Below are positions 1 to 7,100 of a stretch of DNA of 64,000 bases, in pieces (positions within the stretch are counted from its first letter, which is position 1; each line of letters opens with the position of its first letter). The translations under genes and the position numbers were made by a program. Where the stretch lies: contig CAZSNT010000004.1 in assembly GCA_964607765.1 (NCBI GenBank), positions 1 to 64,000 of the forward strand. The letters run 5' to 3'. Under the pieces are notes generated by a model. The model was not told the origin of the DNA and searched no databases. It saw only the letters and a program-made list of their open reading frames with translations. Source of the stretch: CAZSNT01 sp964607765. Its GTDB lineage: Bacteria; Verrucomicrobiota; Lentisphaeria; Oligosphaerales; JABHEG01.

Positions 1-1743
1 GCGCGAATCGATCACCGGCACGGCCTCCGAGGCCGGTTCTGCAACAGCCTCGAGCACGGCATCTCGTTGTTGACCGGCAACCCTGAGGCGTTGCTGAACG
101 TCTGTGAGTTGCCCCGAGACGTGTTCCCAGGCCGAGACCTTCTGTTTGAGCGCCTGGAGAGCTTTTTCATCTTTGGCTACTTCTGTGCCCAAGGTCCTCT
201 GCGCCTCCGGCATTCCCGCCATCGCTGCGCGAAGGGCTGCGGCCAATCGGTCAGGCCCGTGGAAATCCGTGCCGCATGCAGGACACCGGGTTTCCTGCCC
301 AAGCGCAGGCATTGCGCTGTCCACTGCCTGACGGATTCGGTCTACTGCACCAGCTACTGCGGCATATGCGGATCGCTTCTCATTCAGTACCGTCTCTGTT
401 CGATCATGTTCGCCACGCAACTCCTGGATGTCGCCGAATGCCTGACGATCGTTCATCAGAGAAGATTGCTGTTCCTCAAGATGCAGAATCTGCTGTGGAA
501 GCCCCCGCCACGTGTCGGACTCAGCCAGGAGCGCTTCTACAGCCTGTCGCCGTCGGTCTATCTCCCGCGACTCGAGGCCCATCTCCGGAACGCTGGCGCA
601 GAGCTCACGCATACTGGCCTGGGTACTTGCGGCTCCGCTTCTCCCTTCCAGCCACTGGCTTAGTTGAGTTCTCACGTCGCGGACGTATGTGAGGCCCTCT
701 TGCCACTGACCGGCTTGTTCCCGCAACTGCTCCGCTCTTTCCTGCGCTTCCTGGAGTACCTTCTGTTGCTGAGCTGCGTCTGCACGGGCTGTATCAAGCT
801 CTTCTTGGGCCTTCTCAATGGCTTCCGGTATTGTTTTCGCGTCTTCCTGCAACTGAATTCTGGTGGACCACCGTGCCTCTACTCCGTCAAGTGCGCTCTG
901 CCGTTCGTCCAGGAGTGCCCCTACAGCTCCGCAGGCGGTAACAAGCTGTGCCTCTATCCTCTCGTCGGCGCTCACTGCCTCGGGCAGACTCTCTGGCTTG
1001 AGTCCAGGCGGGAACTGGCGAAGGGCATCTCGGGCGCCCTCAAGGGCGGTGATGAGTTGTGCCTGCAGTGCCTCGCTGTCTTCCGGACCAAACTTGGCGG
1101 TCAGCTTGCCGATATCGCCCTCAAGTTCCTCCTTTCTTCCACGCAGTTCCCTCTCCCGACTTCGTACTTCCGTGCAGTACCGCTCGATCTTACTCGATGT
1201 GTCGATCAGCGAGCGTGTACCAAGAATGTCGGCGAATATCTGTTTGCGTTTATCGCCGAGCGCTTCAGAGCTATCTACCAGGAGCGCAAGCGACTCACCG
1301 GCAAGGAACCGCGTGCCCTTTATCCAGGCACGCCGCACGTTGTTGGCCAAAGCCCCATGCACGTTCTCACCGACAAGACCCGGAGCAACGGTGGCGAGTA
1401 AGTCACGTTCTTCGAGCCGCCGTTCTTCGAGCAGATTCCCCTGGAAAGGTCCATCGCTGCTCCTGCCAAGGCGCCGCGACTGTCCGCTGGCACACAGCTC
1501 TGCGACAGTTCTGGTTGGGTGACCATCGTCGGAGAACTGGCACCGGATGCCATTCAGTACGTCTCCCATGCCGATGCCGAGGTCGGAAAGCTGTCCGGTT
1601 AAGAGCCACTCCGCAGCCGCGCAGACGCTTGTCTTCCCGGCACCGTTGGGGGCATACAGCACTGTGAGGGGCGCGCGAAGATCGAGGGTGATTGAGTCAC
1701 GGATTCCCCTGAACGCAGCGATCTGCAGATTACTGATCTTCAT
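1..1743 (-). CDS. Rad50/SbcC-like ABC ATPase with zinc-hook motif (partial, C-terminus off the left edge)
   Basis: The reading frame opens at an ATG at 1743 with a strong GGGGAGG ribosome site and stays open for 581 codons to the window edge. Residues 1-40 read like an SMC/SbcC N-lobe, with a Walker A APNGAGKTS at about 31-39. Long charged, Gln/Glu-rich coiled-coil stretches follow. A CPAC at residues 487-490 sits between two coiled-coil arms, as in the zinc hook of Rad50 and SbcC. The Walker B half lies outside the window. The start overlaps the stop of the upstream gene by 14 bases, so the two are translationally coupled. Known relatives are DNA-end or DNA-scanning ATPases; in ABC-three-component conflict systems such an ATPase is the sensor or motor. 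That role here is inferred. No antisense frame on the plus strand shows domain features. Confidence 0.85.
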   Translation of the reverse strand, partial: MKISNLQIAAFRGIRDSITLDLRAPLTVLYAPNGAGKTSVCAAAEWLLTGQLSDLGIGMGDVLNGIRCQFSDDGHPTRTVAELCASGQSRRLGRSSDGPFQGNLLEERRLEERDLLATVAPGLVGENVHGALANNVRRAWIKGTRFLAGESLALLVDSSEALGDKRKQIFADILGTRSLIDTSSKIERYCTEVRSRERELRGRKEELEGDIGKLTAKFGPEDSEALQAQLITALEGARDALRQFPPGLKPESLPEAVSADERIEAQLVTACGAVGALLDERQSALDGVEARWSTRIQLQEDAKTIPEAIEKAQEELDTARADAAQQQKVLQEAQERAEQLREQAGQWQEGLTYVRDVRTQLSQWLEGRSGAASTQASMRELCASVPEMGLESREIDRRRQAVEALLAESDTWRGLPQQILHLEEQQSSLMNDRQAFGDIQELRGEHDRTETVLNEKRSAYAAVAGAVDRIRQAVDSAMPALGQETRCPACGTDFHGPDRLAAALRAAMAGMPEAQRTLGTEVAKDEKALQALKQKVSAWEHVSGQLTDVQQRLRVAGQQRDAVLEAVAEPASEAVPVIDSR

Positions 1744-2329
1744 CGCTGTCCTCCCCAATCACCAAGGCGCCCAGGTGTGCCCTCGCCACCTTGGCTCCTG
1801 ACGTTTCAGAGTCTATTTGCTGGATGAAACGTTGACCCCACTGGTCGATCCCGGCCAAGCTGGCAGCTTCCGTGGCGGCAACAGAGCTTGGCAGCGCCAG
1901 GGCGGTCACGTGAAGCAACAGAGACGGGATGTCATCAAAGCCATGTTTGCCTGGCCACAGCACGTGCTTTCTGCACACTGACGTGTCTGCCTCAATCTCT
2001 CGCAGTACCTGCAGGTCTGCATCGCGAGGGGAAGCCGACAGGATGAGAGTGAGGTAGCCATCGAATGTCCCCTCTCCGTCCCGTTCCCTTTCGAGCAGGA
2101 GCACGTCGAACCACGCCTGGACCTCGCGCCAGCGCTTAGCGAGGCCGCCGAGTTCTGCTGCCGGGATGCTCCAAGCGAGGATCATCGCATAGGAACTCAC
2201 CCAACCGGAGATCGTCTCCGAAGGTATGTCCGAGGAGCTCAAGTCGCAGAGCCGAACCGACGTAAAGCCTGCTGGCTGCGCCAATTGGTCCATTCCACAC
2301 TGCCAGCTTGTGTTCGTTGGGTTACTCAT
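1730..2329 (-). CDS. Small middle protein of the ABC-ATPase triad (MC1-like, tentative)
   Basis: A 199-residue protein starting at MSNPTNTS with a GAGAG ribosome site, nine bases after the stop of the nitrilase-like gene and overlapping the ATPase gene by 14 bases. There is no signal peptide or membrane segment. A central EIEADTSVCRKHVLWPG segment (about residues 120-136) is the most distinctive stretch. I associate an E-D-x-CRK motif with middle component 1 of ABC-three-component systems, but this is from memory and needs a profile search. Its position between a putative effector and a Rad50-like ATPase is the expected order for such a middle component. The frame extends upstream to 2491, but that part lies inside the neighbouring gene and is unlikely to be translated. 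Real gene: likely. Family: moderate to low certainty. Confidence 0.7.
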   Translation of the reverse strand: MSNPTNTSWQCGMDQLAQPAGFTSVRLCDLSSSDIPSETISGWVSSYAMILAWSIPAAELGGLAKRWREVQAWFDVLLLERERDGEGTFDGYLTLILSASPRDADLQVLREIEADTSVCRKHVLWPGKHGFDDIPSLLLHVTALALPSSVAATEAASLAGIDQWGQRFIQQIDSETSGAKVARAHLGALVIGEDSDEDQ

Positions 2330-2337
2330 CTGATCTC

Positions 2338-4125
2338 TCAACTGCCCAGCATACGCTCGATTGCTCCGACCAAACCGTCCGCGTGTCCATCGGTCCACGG
2401 GAAATAGTTGCCAACAAACCCAAGGGGACAGGCATACGCTCTGCGATTGTCCTTCGCCTCGGTGATTTCTGCTGTTCCTCTCGCAGGGCAATCGTCGGCT
2501 TCAGTAATCTCATCTCTGGCTTCCGGAATCACGCGGCCTGTTGGCAGCTGTCCCGAGCCGGGATCACCGACGACCAGGAGGGTGAGGGGGTCACTGAGCA
2601 GGTTGATCCACTTCTCAATCTCGCGCCTCATGGCGTTCCCACTTAGGGTCGGGTTTGTCCAAACCAACGCATGGACGTGCCTCCCGAAGTTGTCGCCGTG
2701 AAGCTGTCCAGGTTGCCCCTCGTCTGCCCAAGCACCAAGTCCCTCCGAGTGAAGGAAAAGCAGCGCCGTCAGGCCTGTTCGGGACTTATCAACCCAAGCG
2801 TTCTCTTTCAGCCACCTACACAGCTGCCTGCTGGCCGGAATCCCCGGACGGGTGCCTTTCTCTAGGCCGACAAACAGGGAGGAGAAGATGCCGGGGGCGA
2901 TACTGCCATCGGCGAGGAAGCTGGTCAGTGCGTTCCTGTCATCTACAAGGAACGGCGCCGCCCGAGCATCGCCTCTGGCAGTTGGCAGTTCCAAGCGTTG
3001 CACCGTGTGCAAGCACTCATAGTCGGCCCCACTGTCGCTGACGGGGGGGCCAAACGATCGTCCGTCTGGCGTCACATTCACGCAGTGTCCCGCGCGCCAA
3101 AGGAACCTGCCCGTATCTGAACCGTACGACCATCGAGCCTTCCCGCCCACTGCGCCGGGCTCGGTGCGGCGGACCAAGACACCGAGGAAGCTTCTGTCGC
3201 GAATCTTGCGGACGGCAGGCATGTGATCTTGCTCTTGAAGTAGTCTCGTCGAGCAGAACACACCCGACTGGCTCCGCCACCTGTCTTCATCTTCGGCTGA
3301 CCGTGGCGCGCCCGTTGCGTGGTTCGCCAAAGCAAGTACAACCGGCATCGCGTCATCACCGGAAGTCAGCAGACGATCAATGGCGTTTTGCCATAGGGGA
3401 TGACCGACTTTCGGTTCTAAGAGCATTCCAGTAATGAGCAGACGCTTATGGCAGCCGTCCAATTCCCTTCTCAGGCGGGACTGTAGAGAAGCCAGCCAAT
3501 TGTCGGACTGTCGGCAAAGCAAGTCTGCGCAGATGCCGGGCGCCAGCAGGAGATCCTCGAATTCGAGGAGCGGCTGGATGGTCCCAGTCTCAATGTCTGG
3601 CATCTCTGTACACTCAATGCGTTGCTCGGGAAATGCCTTGAGGAAACAGTAGCAGACCGTCTGCGAATGCGGCAGATGTACCCAACACCAGGCTCCATTG
3701 TAGCGCGAGGAATCTGCGAGCCCCGCGGTGTCCTCCAGCAGGACTCTCTGGGGTGCCGCCGAGTTTGCCCACGCCTTGAGGGCTCCCCCACTCACAGCGC
3801 CAAATCCTGCAAGGAAGACAAGCGGGCGCGTGCAGGTGCGGACGGCTGTGTCAAGTGCAGTCCAATCATCGGAACCAAACGAATACTCTGGAAACAGGAC
3901 AACCCCGGGCCCTGTCCCGGGCAGAAGCTCCGTGAGCGTCGGGCCGCGATCGTTGCCGCCCGCACGGCCCTCAAGCAGATCCCTGACGAGGGCCACGTTG
4001 TTGGGACGTGCTGCGTCGTTCCGGATTTCCGCCATGGAAGGTGGCGGTGTCTGGACCAGGCACACATGTAGTTCGTCGTTCACGAGCCACGACTCGTTGA
4101 CCTGAATGTGTCGCACTTCGCTCAT
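2338..4125 (-). CDS. Nitrilase-like (carbon-nitrogen hydrolase fold) protein, candidate effector
   Basis: A 595-residue protein. The N-terminal third carries the nitrilase catalytic triad in the right order and context: Glu80 in VVLFPEYSF, Lys163 in CYCFLKAFPE, and Cys199 in LAPGICADLL. Members of this superfamily hydrolyse or transfer amide or nitrile groups, and the substrate here cannot be told. Residues beyond about 300 form an unrecognised C-terminal region that could contact the two downstream partners. It follows the methyltransferase gene by 12 bases and precedes the small middle protein by 8, so it is in the same operon. By gene order it occupies the effector slot of an ABC-three-component layout. 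A nitrilase-type effector next to a restriction-like helicase and methylase is unusual. Fold assignment from motifs: fairly confident. Defence role: inference. Confidence 0.75.
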   Translation of the reverse strand: MSEVRHIQVNESWLVNDELHVCLVQTPPPSMAEIRNDAARPNNVALVRDLLEGRAGGNDRGPTLTELLPGTGPGVVLFPEYSFGSDDWTALDTAVRTCTRPLVFLAGFGAVSGGALKAWANSAAPQRVLLEDTAGLADSSRYNGAWCWVHLPHSQTVCYCFLKAFPEQRIECTEMPDIETGTIQPLLEFEDLLLAPGICADLLCRQSDNWLASLQSRLRRELDGCHKRLLITGMLLEPKVGHPLWQNAIDRLLTSGDDAMPVVLALANHATGAPRSAEDEDRWRSQSGVFCSTRLLQEQDHMPAVRKIRDRSFLGVLVRRTEPGAVGGKARWSYGSDTGRFLWRAGHCVNVTPDGRSFGPPVSDSGADYECLHTVQRLELPTARGDARAAPFLVDDRNALTSFLADGSIAPGIFSSLFVGLEKGTRPGIPASRQLCRWLKENAWVDKSRTGLTALLFLHSEGLGAWADEGQPGQLHGDNFGRHVHALVWTNPTLSGNAMRREIEKWINLLSDPLTLLVVGDPGSGQLPTGRVIPEARDEITEADDCPARGTAEITEAKDNRRAYACPLGFVGNYFPWTDGHADGLVGAIERMLGS

Positions 4126-4139
4126 CTGCTCTATGCTGC

Positions 4140-7100
4140 CTACCGGCGCCTCCTCTTCGAAGTCTCCCTGATCGGGTCACCGAACAGATCCGTCTCGACC
4201 GGGTTGCCGAACAGGTCCCGCTCGATATCCTCACTGGCCTCGGCCGTGGTCGCGCCACCGTCGCACTCTTCTCGCCCCTCGATCTCCGCGAGGAGTTGCT
4301 GATAGCCCGCTTCGCCGAGCAGGTTGCGGGCATGGAGATGGCATTCGCGCCAGGATTCTTCGGGGGACTGGGCGAGTTGCCAGTCGTGGAAGCGGGGGCC
4401 GAAGCATTCGCGGACAGGCTGGGGGTGCTGCGCTCGCTCGTCGTGGCCAAGGCCGTAGTCGGTGAGGCGCAACGTCTCTGGCAGCATCCAGCCTTCGCCG
4501 TCGTTCTGGGTGCAGAACGCCTCGATGCCCTTCTCAACGTCTCCGCCGTTGGCGTCGATCTTCTCTTGCAGATCGTGGAAGGCTACCTGTGAGAGGACTG
4601 TCAACCGCTGTTCAGGTGGCCGAGTCTTCCCAATGCGCCAAAAGCCCTTTGCATTGAGCCCGATGGCGGCATCCGGGCGGGGAATGTCACAGTCAGCCAA
4701 AACCCAGTGGACGAGTTCTCTGTCAAGACCGTAGGCGGCAGCAATGATGGCATTTAGCAGCGCCCGCAACCGCGTACGTTCATGGTCGGTCAAGGCCGCC
4801 GGAAGTTGTGCCCCCTTGATGGTTGCGGGACTCATCTGTGGCACGGTTCGCATGACTAGGCGTTGAACGACTTGGGCAGCCTTCGCCGGCAAGCGATCCG
4901 GCCTTGGAAGCGGAGTTTCCGCGATGATGAAGTAGTTGAGCGTCAGTCCCGCCAAGCGCAGTCTCATACAGAAATCGTACGGGAAACTACAGAGGGCAGG
5001 TAGCAGAGCTTCGGGGCGAGGGACAGACAGCACAGGCACCTTGTTTCCCGCTGGGCAGTCATACTGCAACGCCGCTATCATGCTGCGTGAGTTCGTGGCC
5101 GACCCCACGTCCATGAAGCCCAGTTTGAGGCCACGGACGGCTTTCAGATTCCCTTCCTTGTCAGGCTGTGTGGCATACACTGCCAATCCCATCAGGAACT
5201 GAGGATCAAGCGTCTTCCTCTCCCAAGGTATGCTCCGCCAGACTGCCGAGCGGCCCTTCCCTGAGACCCAGCCCTTCTCGCTGAAGTCAAACTGGTTGAT
5301 CATGCGGCCCTCGTACAGCGGTAGAGCAATGGCTGGGCCGGTGATCTCATGCTCGACCGCGCTCTTGCCTCGACCCTCTTTGATGGTCAGTCGCTTCCCT
5401 CTGTCGTCGGTGAACGTGACGGTCGGGATCTCGTCCTCCCGAATCCAGGCATCGGCGTCTCGGGAGAGGATGATGCCAGCCGGGATATCGGGGCGGGGAA
5501 CAGGTAGCGTGTCGTAGGGTGGTTGCGCGCACCGACATCCGCTCTCGGGCAATGGCGTGACGCCGAGCTCCTGCCACAACTCGGCGATAGGCTTCCACGG
5601 TCCTTGGACCCAGCGGCTGTATTCGTCCGGCTGGTAGCCCCATTCCTCCCAGACGGGTCGTGGAGGAAAGAGCTTCGAGTCGTTGGTCATATGGAATTCG
5701 GTTGTGTACTTGATGCCCCAACCGCCAGGAGTCTCTTCCCCAAGCAGGACCGAGTGGGCGTAAATCCTCTCAAGGGCATTGAGGTCCTGGTCGCACTGGA
5801 TCTCGAGTATGACTCGCGTGCCAGGACTGAACTGGACTACCTGTTCACGGGAGTAGGGAATGGCGTACTCCTCCGCGTTCTCCCAGTCCTCGAGCCTGCG
5901 CCGCATGAACGCTGTCCTGATCGCCTCTGTACGTCCCCCTTTCTGAATGACAGTCGGGTTGAATTTCTGCGATGGGTGGATATCGAAGACCTTTGTCCCC
6001 GATTCCAGCGTGTTGAAGATTCCGAACAGCCATTCCCAACGACAGTGGTCGAGGAAGAGCTCTCGCAGGGGACGGGTACCATGGTCGCTGTAGAGGCCGG
6101 ATGGCACGATTAGCCCCAACCGTCCGTCGCGGTTGAGGATGCAGTGGGCCTGCTCCAGGAAGAGCTTGTACAGGTTGACATCCGCTGAGCCCTGATGGCG
6201 AAATGCGTGGTCCTCATCGGCATAGCCGGCGGTCTCCTCTCGCTTCCGCTGCCAGCGCTCATGCAGTTCGGCGGAGTGCTGGAAGCTATGCTTCCCTCCC
6301 GTCCCGAGGCTGAAGTCATGCGACGGCTTGCCGTTCGAGCCATACGTGACGCGGTTCCCGAACGGATGTCCGGCGTATTTCGTCCAGTTGCCCATCCCTT
6401 TGAGGCGTGCGTTGTATGCCAGCCAGCCCTGTTCCGTCGCAGGTTGTGCCTCGAAGTAGGCTGTCTGCCTCCTTAGCGCTTCCTGCTTCCCGTAGGACCG
6501 GTACAACGGATCAATGACCGAGAAGAACTCCTTCGAGTTCGGCTTGGCGATATCCCACGGCGGGTTGCCGAGGACGGCGTCGAAGCCTTGAGAGCCGCGG
6601 TTGAACACGTCTGGGAATTCCAGTTCCCAATGGAAGAACCGGAGGTCTCTCGCAACTGCTTCGGCAATTCCCCGGGTCTCTTCACCGAGGTCGCCTGCCG
6701 CGAACGCTGCGGGCAAGGGCGCGGCTTCGAGTTGGTCCGGCGGCCAGAACCAAAGCGCACACCAGAGGTCGAAGGCGCGCAGGAGCCGCATGAAGTCGGG
6801 GTTCTCGCGCAGTTCCCGGTACTTCTCGGCACGTTTCTCGACCTCGTTGATCCCAAGCCGGTGGATTTCTTCGAGTGCCTCGACGGCTGCCGTGTGTTCG
6901 TGTTCGACCGTGGAGAGATCAACGGGGTACAGCTCCCGGAAACGTCCGCCTTTGATGAAGTCGATCAGGTCGCTTTTGACCTCCTTGCTCTTCTCCCGGA
7001 TGGCTTTCGTCCATTCCTCTTTGCCGTAATGGACGCCGTTGGTGTGCGAGGAGTCCCCACCATCACGTGCCCACGCCATGGCGGGGTAGTGCATGAACTG

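Noticed and set aside
67..1667. Overlapping plus-strand frames across the first 1.7 kb
   Set aside because: They are antisense to a continuous 581-codon minus-strand frame with Walker A, coiled coils and a CPAC motif, and have no domain features of their own.
2330..2491. Upstream extension of the small middle protein
   Set aside because: It lies within the nitrilase-like gene's 3' end in another frame; the internal MSNPTNTS start has a ribosome site and fits operon spacing.
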